In this document: positions 1 through 10,904 of the stretch, one piece after another | Layout: the number at the start of each line of letters is the position of its first letter | How positions within the stretch are numbered: position 1 is the stretch's first letter | NCBI GenBank assembly: GCA_009760855.2 | Contig: WPIO01000155.1 | Span: 485,501-549,500, forward strand | Reading direction: 5' to 3' | Length of the DNA stretch: 64,000 bases | Origin: Cristatella mucedo | Taxonomy: Eukaryota; Bryozoa; Phylactolaemata; Cristatellidae | Position numbers and translations under genes: made by a program | Notes under the pieces: model-generated | What the model saw: the letters and a program-made list of their open reading frames with translations, nothing else | What the model was told of the DNA's origin: nothing | Databases searched by the model: none

Positions 1-159
1 GGATTAGTAGGATTATTGGTATTAGTGGATTAGTAGGATTAGCCTCGTGCAGGTAGCATCGAGGACTCTCACCAGCTCTAATTTACAGTTTCTCAACCGG
101 CTGTAGGTCTTGCCTCTGCACATGAAGCACTGCTAGTGCTTTCTGTCCTTCGAAGATTT

Positions 160-510
160 GTCCGGCCTAGCCGGACTCTGCCAGCCAATGGGCACGCTTC
201 CTTCGTAACAGCTCGTCAGGCACTGCAGTCGGGCGGTAGCGGCAAACTAAGATCGATTGAATTGCGACGGGTCAGCTCTGGGTCGTGTTGACCCACTGGC
301 CGCGTGGCGACGACCTACTTGTTCATGTCCAGCCGGCCCGTGCGCCGACGCCATGCCCCTCCTCTCGCTCCTACTTTCTTCTCTACCGGCGCTCTGGAGC
401 AGCCTACACGACGACTACTGTGAATCAGTATGTAGGCTCACACGGTTGCGTTGCCTTCGTATAATACAATACAGCCGCCATCGTTATCACTACCACAACA
501 CGACTGTGGT
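160..510. repeat. GC-rich interspersed repeat R1, copy 1
   Basis: This GC-rich stretch shares patches with 820-1,130 and with 55,670-55,892. Common landmarks are a CTGCAGTCGG core, an 'acgggtcagct' block followed by a 'tgacccact/tgacccgct' block, and a late 'tacaatacagccg' block. No open reading frame in it resembles a known protein. I do not recognise the family; it could be a MITE or a low-copy segmental repeat. Confidence 0.4.
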
Positions 511-557
511 GACATCTTTATTCGTGGCGCCGTCGCCGAAGGTTAGCTCGTGAGTCC

Positions 558-678
558 CTACAAAGTGGCAGACACTGCCACCTACAAAGTGGCGAACACT
601 GCCGCCTACAAAGTGGCGAACACTGCCATCTACAAAGTGGGGAACACTGCCACCTACAAAGTGGGGAACACTGCCACC
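558..678. repeat. 24-bp minisatellite, five units
   Basis: Five head-to-tail copies of a 24-base unit with core CTACAAAGTGGCGAACACTG, differing by a few substitutions (cag/gcg/ggg). The open frames across it on both strands exist only because 24 is a multiple of three. Confidence 0.85.
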
Positions 679-819
679 GACTGGGCGCTGCCGGTCACTG
701 GGCCTCACTGCAACAACGCCTCAACCGCGCTCGGCTTAACCGTGCCTGACTTTCCTGTTCGTGAATACTCTGCCATAATCCTTTTTCGTCGCTTTATCTC
801 TCGCTACTGTGAGGACCGT

Positions 820-1130
820 TGTGGGCGTGGCCATGCAGCAAAGTTGTTCCGCCCCAGCCGGACAAATCGGCTAACCGAGCTCGATGTAATGGCGAAGGGG
901 CAGTGCTGGGGCTGTGGCTGGGGGGCGCCTAGCCCTGAACCGAGCAATTTTCTACTAGTCCGTCGGCTTGTGATGACGCTGTCCACTCTCTGTCGCTCAC
1001 GCTCACCCTCTCTGCCCTCCTCGTGCTCTGAAGCAGTCTGCGAGAGCGACGGCTACGACGCCAGCACGTACGCTCGCCGGCTCTCGCCGCGTTAGTACAA
1101 TACAGCCGTCGTGGCAACCACCACTCGCAC
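820..1130. repeat. GC-rich interspersed repeat R1, copy 2
   Basis: A diverged second copy of the 160-510 segment. It begins near 'gtgggcgtggcc' and 'ccgccccagc', which also occur at 55,676-55,710, and ends near 'tacaatacagccgtcg', matching 'tacaatacagccgcca' at 471. The two copies flank the 24-bp minisatellite. Confidence 0.4.
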
Positions 1131-1930
1131 GTTGGGGCATCTCTCTTGGTCGCGTCGCGAGCCGCCGCCGCCGCCGCGGCCAAGAGGCGCGCGAACTCGC
1201 GCCCCTACAGGCATGCTTCCCGGGCTTCCCCCTATCGCCCGGCGCTGTCGCGCCCGATCGGACTAGGACTATAGCTGGACGACTCTTAGTGACCTTACTA
1301 TTTGCAATGATAGTGCATACACACTAGCGGTTAGTTTTTGCCATTCATCTCTCTCATTCGCATGCATACGATTGGTTCGCCATTGTCATGCAAATTCGCC
1401 TGCTGCTTCTGCCGGGTTTGGTGAATTTGGAATCTTGCTCGCGAACCGCACTGGAGTCGCTGAAAGAGGAGGGGGTAAGGGGTGCTCGCCTCGCGGTATT
1501 GCCAGCATTTCTGCGTGCCGCCCAGCGAGCCCTGCCACAAGAGCGGCTGCTGCGAATCAATCTCAGGCGCTGGCTATCTGGTCAACTAGTGCTCACCGCT
1601 GTCAACCTTAACGAGTCTCTGGAGCCCCAATTCCATGTGCAATAAGCGCCCAGCGACGTGATTCTTGCCGACCACATCGACCTGCTTCCTTTGACCCAGA
1701 AATGCCAGAAATCGACCAACTGCTCGAGCATGACCCAAGCCCGGCCGTCAGGTTAATCTGTCTTTCATACCCGGAGATCAATCAAAACTGGTGGATGAGT
1801 CACCATCGTAGCTCCTGCTCCTGCTCTCAATTGCAAACCGTTCGACGTCCCCTTAAAACAGTCATCCGAACCTCTTTTTCTAAGCGGCTCCAATGGCAGG
1901 TTGCCAGTTGCAGCAGTAATCGATCAGACC
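1131..1930. other. Unassigned intergenic sequence
   Basis: I see no supported gene here. An 85-codon ATG frame runs from 1,388 to 1,645 on the plus strand and begins with a short hydrophobic leader, but it matches no family I know and has no visible splice context. A poly-C run lies at about 1,929-1,941. The right edge may contain the degraded 5' part of the LINE that follows. Confidence 0.4.
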
Positions 1931-3735
1931 CCCCCCCCCCCTGTGTACTAAGCCTAACTTTTTCAGATTGTTCTCACCTCATCCAGGGTGGTGTACTATG
2001 GATTTCGACCGCTCAACTGACGCCGTAAGTGCCGAGTTTCGTGCAGTGACCGATTGGATTTTCTTTTGCGGCCCAAGGGCATGATCCTGCTCGCAACAAA
2101 GGTCACACACTCGATCACATTAAGATTGTGTGCTGCGAACTCTTATCTTGGCCGAATAAGGCGCATCTGGCCGCCTGCTGGCTTCATTCAGTCTGCAATA
2201 CGTGCCCTTCATATCCAGAATTGCCTGCGAACTGCAAACCTTAGCACCCTTAGCATTGATGCGATGCTTTCACGCTAAAATATCTTCCATACCCCTGGTG
2301 CGAAATTTTTCTTCTGACCTGTGGTCACTGTTGGAATATTACAAGTAGACTCAAGGCAACGTTCTACACGCGTGTGCTCCTCTGACTAAGCACACTGTCG
2401 CCCAGTGGGCCTACGGTTTACTCATTAATTAAGCTAGCTAGGTTTACTAAGCTCAAGCTTGAGAAGCATACCAAGATTCTGGTCTGATAGTCTGTCAACT
2501 GGCATAAGAGGACTACTGTAGGTAATAACAACCTACCCTAGCAAAGATCCAGTCCGGATTTTATAAAAGCCTAGTAGAATCACTGATGCCCGATTCAAAA
2601 ATGCAGACGTCGACCATCAGCAATCTCTTAAACTGCTGCTCTCATATGCCGATGTGATTACTCGGCACAATCCAGCCTTTCACTTCTATGCGGATGACGC
2701 TTAGTTATACCTTTGCTTTGATTCGATTTCTCTCGACCTCCTTGCTGCATGTGTTGATGAAATTTAATATGGATGGCAGTATACTTTCTCGAATTGAATT
2801 ATGTTAAAACCAGCATAATAATACTGGGCAAACCAAGTGTGATTCAGAATGGGATGACCTAACGCTCAGATTAGCTCTCCTGTTGAATCTTCGCGTAATC
2901 TAGGCGTCCTGTTCCGAAGTGACCTTTCATTAGACGACCACATCAGCTCCACAGTCAAGTCTGTCTACTTTTAGCTACATGACATTTCTACAATTTAAGT
3001 TCGTTTAAGCTGCGATGCTACATCCTAACTAGTCCATGCATTTGTGACATCCCGTCTCGACTTCTGTAACTCACTGCTTGCTGGCCTACCGGCCTGTGCA
3101 ATCACGAGTTTACAGCTGGTGCAAGACTGTGCAGCTATTCTTATTTGTCGTGAGCGTCGCAGTTGCCACATCACACCACTTCTCACCGACCTGCACTGGC
3201 TACCAATCAAGCAACGGATCGATTTCAAGGTTTTGTCGCTCACTTTTCGGTCCCTTCATTCTTTGGCTCCAGCCAACCAATAGATCTACTTCCCCACCAT
3301 CGCACCTTCTGCTTTTCGGAATCCAATCTTTTACCAAAACCTTTTACGAACCTCACATCCTTTGGAGACCGTGCCTGCCTTTAGTTCGTATGCTCCCAAA
3401 GCCTGGAACTCACTCCCGACTGGAGTCACGACATCTCCTGACTTGAACTTAAAATGCATCTCTTTATCACAGCATTTAGTGGGTCCCTGTGATTCGTCCT
3501 TTACTTGCTTACGCTTGCAGATCTGTCCACGGTGCCACTAACCATATTTGCATGCTGATCCTTCGCATGTCACCTCTAACCATATTATGGTTGTTGTCAT
3601 TGAGCACGGTACCCCCAACTATTCGATCATGCTTAATGTGTAGCAAATGTAAAAAGTGCCTAGACAGAGATTGGGTTATTTGAGGGTGCCATATCAAATA
3701 TATTATTGTTATTATTATTATTATTATTATTAAGT
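1930..3735 (+). mobile_element. L2-like LINE (family L2-A), broken copy with endonuclease and RT remnants
   Basis: This is a non-LTR retrotransposon reading left to right. Around 1,990-2,120, in broken frames, there is an endonuclease-like tail ending in a GHTLDH motif. Around 2,330-2,400 a linker reads like the HAPL-K segment between endonuclease and RT. At about 2,680-2,700 the translation gives FHFYADDA, the RT catalytic YADD box. From 3,040 to 3,440 it encodes the family's C-terminal block ([26 protein letters not shown]). The 3' end at 3,650-3,732 carries the CTAGACAGAGATTGGG hairpin tail and then (ATT)n. Several stops and frameshifts show it is dead, and the RT region between about 2,630 and 2,660 is partly deleted. 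Confidence 0.75.
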
Positions 3736-3739
3736 ATTT

Positions 3740-5640
3740 TAACTTTGTGATTCTTGCGTTGATCTAGAAGACTGCTTGTCTAGCATCTCTTTCATCCGCA
3801 GCAGATAAGATCAGAGAGACTATCCCAGAGGGCATGACACCTCCACTGGGCTCTTCTCTCTAAGTAGTATTCCCTACTAAACTCCTCTCCCTCAGTTCCG
3901 TTCAAGATCTGAATGTCAAATTTAAGCATATCACCAGTGGCCTCATCTCAAAGGGCAAGTCTTTAAGCCAGAGAAGACAAAACTTTCAAATAGACCCTGT
4001 ACAGACTTCTCTCCTTCGATGATAACATGATTTCCTGCTGCCTTGATTAACTAACGATTTAAATTCGCTCCTAGCCTCAGATCTTTCCCTAGCACCCATT
4101 GAAAAGGCTATTGTTAGGCTGCTCATTAAGGGGGTAAGTCACAACACATGTCCAGTAAAGCTTAAGCAACTGTCACCTACTATTCCCATTGGCACTCATA
4201 CTAAACAAAACGAACGAGCACTTTCGCATCTTCCTAGGACTGCTGCCTCAGGTACAGTCTCTCTGCTCATTTTGCTGAACTTTTCGGGAGCATTTGATAC
4301 TAATTCACAAGTCTTTTTGGAGCTCATAACTTCTCGCCCGAACATCACTTGCAGTCAAATCCAGTGGAATATAATCTGTCCTATCTCTGTGGAAGACTCT
4401 GATCTGATCTAGAGCATTATTGCCATTTGGTAAGAGACTTTCGAGTAGCCGCTCAAAGTAAGGAACTTCCCAGTGATGTATGCTGTATCTACTGTCCTTC
4501 ACTTGGTTTACTTCAATTTATACTCAGCCTCTTGCCGATTTAATCACTAAGCACCTCCTGGCTTTCATTTCTATGTAAATAACATATGTAGATATATAGA
4601 AGATATATTTGCTCACTGATTCCTACCTGCTGCCCAGCACGTCAAACTCACTTGCTGCATGTATTGCTGATCTTCGCCATCGGATGAGGGCAAAGTGTCT
4701 CAAATTGAATAATAATAATGATAATGCATTTGATAAAGCGCCCTCAGAGAACTCACTCTCTTTCTAGGCGCTTTGCAATTGCTGCAAAGGAAGCATGATC
4801 AAATGTTTAGTGGTAGCATGCTCAATAAACAACAAGAATAACATGGTTTGGGTTGACATGCACCGGGTCAACATGCAAGTATGGTCAGTGGCAGCATGTG
4901 CATTGTCGCCACGAATAAGCACACAAAAGACGAATAAATGACTCAGTAAATGCTATGATAAATAGGTGCGTTTTCTTTTTTAATGTGGTCAAGTCTGGAG
5001 ATGTCGTGACACAAGTCGGGATGACAATAAAACCATTTAACTGGTTATATGTGAAGCTGTTGTTAATTAGAATTCGGAAACTCTATCCTTGAAATCTGCT
5101 CTTCCAGTATGACTCTTGTAGCTTTTGTGTGAAATACGGGTGTCCTTTTCAGGAGTGACCTGTTAATAAACGAACTCGACAGCTCCATGTATCCCCACTT
5201 TCATGTGGGCAACACTGCCACAATTTAGGCTATCGTAGGCAGAGATACCACATCCAAGTTCGTCCATTTGTGACATCCCGTCGCGGCTTCTGTAACCCAA
5301 TACTTGTTGGTCTTCTGGCCTGTGCAATCAGGCACTTACAGCTGGTGAAAAACTCTGCAGCTAGGTTTTCTGTCGTGAGAGGCGCAGTTGCCACTTCACA
5401 CCACTTCTAGCTGACCTTCACTGGCTCTCAGTCAACCAACGCATTGACTTCAAGGTTCTGTCACACACATTTAGGTCTCTTCCTTTTTTGGCTCCCGCCT
5501 ACCTCGCAGATCTACTTCCCCATTATTCTAGGCATCGTCCCACCAGCTCCTCCACCTCAAATCGCTTAGCTGTGCCTCTAACCAACTTGAAACCCTTTGG
5601 AGACCGCGCCTTTAGTTCGTACGCTCTCAAAGCCTGGGGC
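3740..5640 (+). mobile_element. L2-A LINE, second broken copy with internal insertion
   Basis: This follows directly after the tail of the previous copy and has the same orientation. The RT N-terminal region is at about 3,780-4,150 and an RT block reading SLLILLNFSGAFDT is at about 4,255-4,300, equivalent to the LLDLS-AFDT box. A minus-strand tail fragment interrupts it at about 4,695-5,015. The plus-strand copy resumes at about 5,038 with the C-terminal region, including a shifted version of LAGLPACAI near 5,310, and decays into a 32-bp tandem array at its end. Confidence 0.65.
4695..5015 (-). mobile_element. L2-A LINE 3' fragment nested in another L2-A copy
   Basis: Read on the minus strand, this ends with the family tail (GAGTTCTCTGAGGGCGC, then TTTATCAAATGCATTAT). 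It is preceded by the 3' untranslated segment with the repeated 'gctgaccctgtgcatgtcacccc' theme. It interrupts the plus-strand copy within the region after the RT domain, so it inserted later. Confidence 0.65.
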
Positions 5641-5722
5641 ACCTGCAGGCCTCAGCTCTCAAAGCCTGGGGCACCTGCAGGCCTCAGCTCTCAAAGCCTG
5701 GGGCACCTGCAGGCCTCAGCTC
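5626..5722. repeat. 32-bp tandem array, three units
   Basis: Three nearly identical 32-base units with core CAAAGCCTGGGGCACCTGC. The unit looks like an expansion of the LINE sequence 'cccaaagcctggaactcac' that normally occurs at this place in L2-A, so the array arose inside the LINE. Confidence 0.8.
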
Positions 5723-5725
5723 ACG

Positions 5726-6470
5726 ACCTGGGACGTAGAGTGCGAGCGGCCTCACCTCTGGGCCAAGACCCGAATTACCAGCGAGACCAGATGCGAGTTT
5801 ATTCGATGCAGGCTGCGAGGGAATTACGTGAGCCTGATTCGGAGTGACATAATTCCGTATTTCGTAGTGACGCTTCGATGGATAGATCGATTGAGCTGAA
5901 TGTCGCGAGCGTACAAATGAAAGCAAGAATTCGTTTGACGATGGGAGTGTATAGACAGTTAAGCGACCTCAGAGCCCTGAGGTAGCTCATGCCATAAAGC
6001 CTCTTCAGACAGACATTTACATATAGACCCCTACATCTCTCATCGATATACGCCCAAACCCACTTTGTCACTGAGCCTGTAATACCTTGGTGCCGGGAGG
6101 GTTGTTTCCTTAAGTCAAATGCTGCTGATGGATCTAGGAGTAGCAGCAGCAGAGAGGACCTACCACACTCAGCACTGTCCGGAATGTCTCAGTAAACCCT
6201 GAGCTGTCAGAGATCAGACCGGGCAGACTCTTCGCCCATCGGACGAGCGGCCGATGGCCAGAGCGGTCATACAGGGAGTCACATAACGAGGCTTCGCTAG
6301 CCTGCTCGCTGCTAGTCTATGCTCTGCACTCCGTACGCTGTGCGTAATACCGTGTACTCTGTATCTAATCTATACTCTGTTCTCTGTACCCTATACTGTT
6401 GATACTTTATACTCTATACTCTGTACTATATTCTACGCTCTATACTCCATGCTTCACAGGCCTGCTCTAC
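5726..6470. other. Unassigned; pyrimidine-rich simple region at right edge
   Basis: No gene seen. From about 6,300 to 6,460 the sequence is a degenerate run built of 'tatactctgtac' words, a low-complexity stretch that produces a spurious open frame. Confidence 0.4.
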
Positions 6471-7460
6471 GCACCGCTTCGTAGCGGCTTTGAAAACTCG
6501 ACTCGGGCGAAAAGCTCTTCGAACCCGTCGCTAGCTGGCCGCTGCATCTCTTTAGATCAGCGGCCAGCGACGGCGGCTGCAGCGCCCACCCACCCGAAAG
6601 GTGTTCCCTTCTATATAGATAATTATAGGAGAAGGTCGAACGAACATCGTGCCTGCCCTAATTGGAATCGCGGCGGTCTGCCGCTTAGCTGCTGCCACTC
6701 GATGCGGCGCCGAGACGGCACAATCGTCGACAGCGCTCACGCTCACGCCGTCGCCTCGGCCGCCCAGCCGACGCCGCATCACGTGACCAGCAGCCGCCGT
6801 AGCTGTAGCGGCTTCGGGTTCGTCGCTGTCAGCGGCAGACTTCGCAGCGAGTCTCTCTGTCTCTCGCCTCAGAACTCCGGAAGTTGCCGGAGCCGCCGCC
6901 ACCGTCTCGAGCTTCTTTTCCGGCGTCTGCTGCGCCGCCACTCGATCTCGTCCGTCGCACTCGCAGAGCCGAGGACAGATTCGAATGCGTCCTCTACTCG
7001 GTCGAGGTAAGTACTTTCGAGCAATACCGCCACAGCAACCGTCACTCCGCTTAGCGGGACGACGGCGTCCGGAGCCGTCGTGCAGTGCATCGCCGTCCCA
7101 CTACGTGAGCCGCTCTCACCGAGCGCAGGGGTCCTTGGCTTACGATATCTCGCCAAGCGAGCGGCGACGTTTCTCGCTACGAGCTCGCAATCTCTCGCTA
7201 CGTTTCGTACAGCGGCGGACTTACGAATGCGCCGGCGAGTACCGGATCCAGCGGCCAGTTCCCGCGGCCTTGCCCTTTGGCACCCGAAGTGGGCTCGAAT
7301 ACCTTTGAGAAGTATGCACGAGTACGCTCGAGCAGTGAGCGCGCGAGCACCTTGGAGAATAAGGCGAGAGTACCTTTTTCGCCCGCGGTTCCAGGGGCAC
7401 CTGGCAAACTTGCCGCCGTCGGAAACAGAGACCGAAGTTAGCACTCGAGCGTAGGGTACC
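6470..7460 (+). promoter_or_regulatory. GC/CpG-rich promoter-like region with possible first exon
   Basis: The sequence is rich in CpG and lacks the surrounding LINE debris. It contains a TCACGTGAC E-box-type palindrome at 6,779-6,787. A possible short first coding exon starts with ATG at 6,985 and ends at a GAG|GTAAGT donor at 7,006/7,007. I cannot find a downstream exon that continues it. The overlapping long frames on both strands have no recognisable domain and are most likely a by-product of high GC. Promoter identity is inference. Confidence 0.3.
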
Positions 7461-7607
7461 GGACCGATGTATAGAACGCCGCAGATTTATGGCGAGTGCA
7501 AATTCATCCTTTACTTTTCTGAGTTCTCATCCTTTACTCTTCCTACTTCGCTTCGCGGTCAATATCGAAACACCGATTTAAGAACGCTGCAATTCGAAGA
7601 GCGAAAC

Positions 7608-7640
7608 TGCGCATGCGCGCTCGAGCGCTGCGCATGCGCA
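7608..7640. promoter_or_regulatory. Two NRF-1-type palindromes
   Basis: TGCGCATGCGC occurs at 7,608-7,618 and TGCGCATGCGCA at 7,629-7,640, 21 bases apart start to start. This matches the known NRF-1 binding palindrome of metazoan CpG promoters. No gene start is assigned next to it. Confidence 0.45.
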
Positions 7641-7815
7641 GTCGCAGCCTTAGCGCTAGCTAGCTTACATCTGGAAGTGACTACCAACGCGAGTCAGAAC
7701 GATCGGTCGTAGGAAATTCCCCCCCCCCCCCGGGACGTTTCCCTCCCTCCGGCCATTCCCCCCCCCCGGGTATAACATTTCCTCCCTATGTTGATGAATG
7801 TATAACTAAGAAGAC

Positions 7816-7817
<2 letters not shown>

Positions 7818-7908
<91 letters not shown>
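7818..7908. repeat. (TA)n microsatellite
   Basis: Nearly pure alternating TA, broken once by 'tcaaa'. It lies within unit M1 copy 1, and a shorter TA tract occupies the matching position in copy 2. Confidence 0.95.
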
Positions 7909-7910
<2 letters not shown>

Positions 7911-8265
7911 AATGAAGCTCGTGCTCTATTAAAATAAAATCAACTCAGTATGATTAGAGTAATTGATAGATTGGATGGATGGTTTCTAAGGAAGCGAGCG
8001 GCGGTGGGTGGTGGCTGCGGCAGCTTCGAGCTATTGTTTGGTCCTGCGGAAGTTAAGTCCCGCTCGACGCCGCCATGCACGTGTTCGTACCTGTCAAAGC
8101 GGGCGGGCGCTACGGCGTGCCGCGAGTTCCTGCAAATGATCGCTAAGCCTCAGAGGTCTACTGAGTATAACTCGACCTCAAGAGATCTAGTTAAGCCCTA
8201 ATGCGCACTAATTAAAGCGTGGAATACGCGAATGGGTGGATTTAGGCGGTGGAGGCGCTGCCTGT

Positions 8266-8425
8266 CCTAAACCCTAAACACTCAACCCTAAATACTAAAC
8301 CCTAAACTGTAAATCCTAAACGCTAAAGCCTAAACCCTAAATTATAAACCCTAAACCCTAAAAGCTAAACCCTAAAAACCCTAAAACCTAAACCCTAAAC
8401 CATAAACCTAAACCCTAAACCATAT
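8266..8425. repeat. Degenerate CCCTAAA telomere-like array
   Basis: About 20 imperfect heptamers of CCCTAAA (TTTAGGG on the other strand), mixed with CACTAAA-, CGCTAAA- and CCTAAA-type variants. It is part of unit M1: the inverted copy has a shorter TTTAGGG-like stretch at 12,160-12,215. The heptamer is the plant-type telomere word, whereas most animals use TTAGGG. Confidence 0.85.
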
Positions 8426-8519
8426 ACCGGGGCAAATGTCTTATCCCAAGGGAAGGAAATGACCGGGGGGGAATGTCCGGGAGGAGGAACGTCCAGGGGG
8501 AATGTCCGTACCCCTCTCG

Positions 8520-9570
8520 ATCAGCTTACCCTATTCACCTTGACCTATTGACATTGCCCCTTTGACTACTAGGCGTAAATTAGCCGAGAGGCGGATGTGT
8601 CAGTTTTTTATTACGCAATAATAGGCCGGGAAATCACTGCTTACATTCTTCTGCTGAAAATTCCAACTTGACGAGCGACGGCGATAAGCACTGGCGTATG
8701 TTCTTCTATTCGGCGTCTCGCACGCCACCATTTCGACCACGAAGTACCGTTGCACAATATTAGCTGCCTCGCTGACTTGGCGTAGGCTATTCGTCCAATC
8801 CTGAGCAGCGACGTCGTTCGGAAGCTCTCACCCAGCTCGCAATTCGGTGGTCGGCGAAACTTGCCGGAATAGGCATTCTCTAGAAAGAAATCTTCCAAAG
8901 CTTGGCGTCTGCCAGTGATGTGCCGCTGCCCGGCCCCCTCCTCCCCCCCCCCCGATGCGAGCTGCTTTGGGAAGGGGCGGCCGTTCTCCGAGGCCGATTC
9001 CACCTCCGCATTTGGTAACTCGCCGCCGCCTCCACGAACAGACTCCACCTGTCGAGGAATGCGCTGCCCAATGAGATGTCCTTCGCTGACGGTTTCTTCG
9101 GCGGCGAATCACGAAAGCAACTGGCGCATTTCCGGAGAAGTAAGTCGGGACGGCGTCGGCATCGCTTGGCAACCAGAAAGGGTCAGAGGGCTAACTTTAT
9201 GGGTGCTGGTGGAGTTTCCTCGGGAGTCTCGGTTGGCTCGATCGGGACGACTTGACTTAGCTTTCTGAGTCTGCAGGGCTGCGCTGGCATTTAACTTGGG
9301 ATTTCATATCAAAGCAGTGCGTAAGAGACTCGCCCACTTAGCCGCATCCTGCTAGTACTAAGTAGTTGCCTAGGGTTGCTTGAAAATGCTTCCCGTCGCT
9401 CCGACTGCGCCTACGTCAAGCTGCTTTAAAAGTTCTTGTACGGGCGTAAAGAGCAAGGTATGAACGCTCGGTCGGCTATGGCTCTGGGATTGTGGCGCCT
9501 TCCTAAAATGCTGTTCTCCCTTTGGAGCGATTGCCCCTACAACAACCAGCCCCCTCCCCGAATCAGCCTC
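8520..9570. other. Unassigned GC-rich spacer between the inverted M1 units
   Basis: No recognisable gene. Several long frames overlap on both strands at about 8,640-9,270 and encode low-complexity Gly/Arg/Ser-rich translations, partly caused by a C-run at 8,944-8,953. I could not identify a transposase. Confidence 0.4.
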
Positions 9571-9574
9571 GTGC

Positions 9575-9722
9575 TAGTTTGGCCCTGTTCTACAGGTGCT
9601 CGCCCCGACCGAGGTCAAGGTGAATGCATTCGATGGCCGAGGTCGTGGGCTTGAGCCCAATGTCCTACGTGAATCGCTAGAATAAAGATGAAGTTCTCCT
9701 AGGGCCCTATGCAAATGAATTA
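9575..9722 (+). mobile_element. SINE-1 (tRNA-derived, L2-type tail)
   Basis: A pol III B-box-like GGTCGTGGGCTTGAGCCC lies at about 9,641-9,658, preceded by 'gctcgccccgaccgaggtc'. The tail reads 'gatgaagttctcctagggccc' and then 'tatgcaaatgaattat', the same tail as the L2-A LINE. A diverged copy. Confidence 0.75.
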
Positions 9723-9724
9723 TT

Positions 9725-10904
9725 ATAATTACCTGCTCGGGAGGCCAGGGACAGAAATCCCCCTGACTGAAGCGTTTCAGCGAAATAAAGCCCTCCAGAG
9801 GCCGCTTCGGACCACTGCATGCAAAGCGGCTGCATTGCAGACATCGAGCGAGCAAAGATGGCGGAGCCCTGCTGGCGCTTAGATCTGTTTCTGCCGGAAT
9901 CTCTCGGAATGCTAGGAATGCTCGGGCGACATTTGCTCGGCTCGCGCGAGGTGTAGCTCGCCGAGCGAGTACTTTGTGAGCACAGCGAACCCACCGATCG
10001 CTTGGGCACGACGGCTGCACGGCCGTGCTGGACTCGGCGGATTCTTCGGTTCGACGGACTCGGATTCTTCGAACACGACCGCTCTTGGCAGTGGCTCGAG
10101 AAGCCCGAGCACGTCGAGGATGAGCGGCCGCCGGCAGCGCCGAAGCATTCGCTCCGAGGCTTTGAAGCCTGGCCGCGTAGCGCAGCGTAGCGTAGCATAG
10201 CGCAGCGTAGAGCGTCCGCGTCTCACTCCTCCGTCCACTCCTCCTCCTCAGCCACCTTCGACGAAATTCCTCGGTAGCGTAGCGTAGCGTAGCGTAGAGC
10301 GTCCGCATCTCACTCCTCCGCCCACTCCTCCTCCTCAGCCACCTTCAACGCAATTCCTCAGTAGCCGGTAGTAGATCGACGACAGCCTCGACTGTGCGAC
10401 TGCGCGATGCAAGGAAGTAATGACGTAACGACACGACGTAAGCGTAACGACCAGTCTGGCGACCAGCCATTAGAGAGCCGCCAGTCGCCGAGTCATCCCG
10501 TAGGCCGAAGCGGGCGTCCTACTGTAATCGTTTTAGCTGGCTCTTTCGGTGACACGGGGAACGCCATCTTGTCCTCAGAACGCCGGGCACGAACGTCGCT
10601 AATCGCGGGCGTGGCTCGCTCGCTCGAGGCGAGGACGAGGCGAGGCAGCTTCGTCGAAGATCGGGCAGTCGCGCTGTCGAGATTTCGTCAGAGGAAGCGC
10701 AAAATTTCTCTGCGAATCTAGAGGGGAAGCGTTACAACCGAGTTCGCCGCCGCCGCCCCAGCAGCCTCGCTTTCGTAGAGCTGCGAACGAGCCGCCAGCC
10801 TGGGGCGTGCAAATGATAAATCGATCGCCTCGCAGAACTCAGCCCGCGACTTGGGTCGTGAAGCGAAAGCAGCTTAGAAGAATGCGAAGGTATCTGGATT
10901 TCAA
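9725..10904. other. Unassigned GC-rich region with tandem duplication
   Basis: No recognisable gene. Overlapping open frames on both strands (the longest 244 codons, minus strand) are Arg/Ser/Ala-rich and include a TLRYATLRYA-type repeat created by the GCGTA pentamer array. A YY1-like GCCATCTTG word occurs at 10,563-10,571. Part may be CpG-island DNA. Confidence 0.4.
10190..10365. repeat. Tandem duplication with GCGTA pentamer arrays
   Basis: Two copies of a unit of about 86 bases, each made of a (GCGTA)n stretch followed by 'gagcgtccgc', 'ctcactcctcc' and 'cctcctcctcagccacctt'. The two units differ at only a few positions. Confidence 0.75.

Larger units (their letters stand above)
7706..8512 (+). 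mobile_element. MITE-like unit M1, copy 1, G-rich inverted ends
   Basis: About 800 bases without coding capacity. The left end (GGTCGTAGGAAATTCCCC) and right end (complement of CAGGGGGAATGTCCGTACC) form imperfect inverted ends built from repeated (G)n-AAATGTCC words. Inside are a (TA)n tract (7,818-7,908), a unique core of about 350 bases (7,909-8,265) and a degenerate CCCTAAA array (8,266-8,425). A second copy in opposite orientation lies at 12,080-13,957, with roughly 80 percent identity by eye in the core. I do not recognise the family. Confidence 0.65.

Noticed and set aside
9574..10308. 244-codon minus-strand frame
   Set aside because: It has low-complexity Arg/Ser composition, a TLRYATLRYA repeat from a pentamer array, runs through a SINE-1 copy, and has no recognisable domain.
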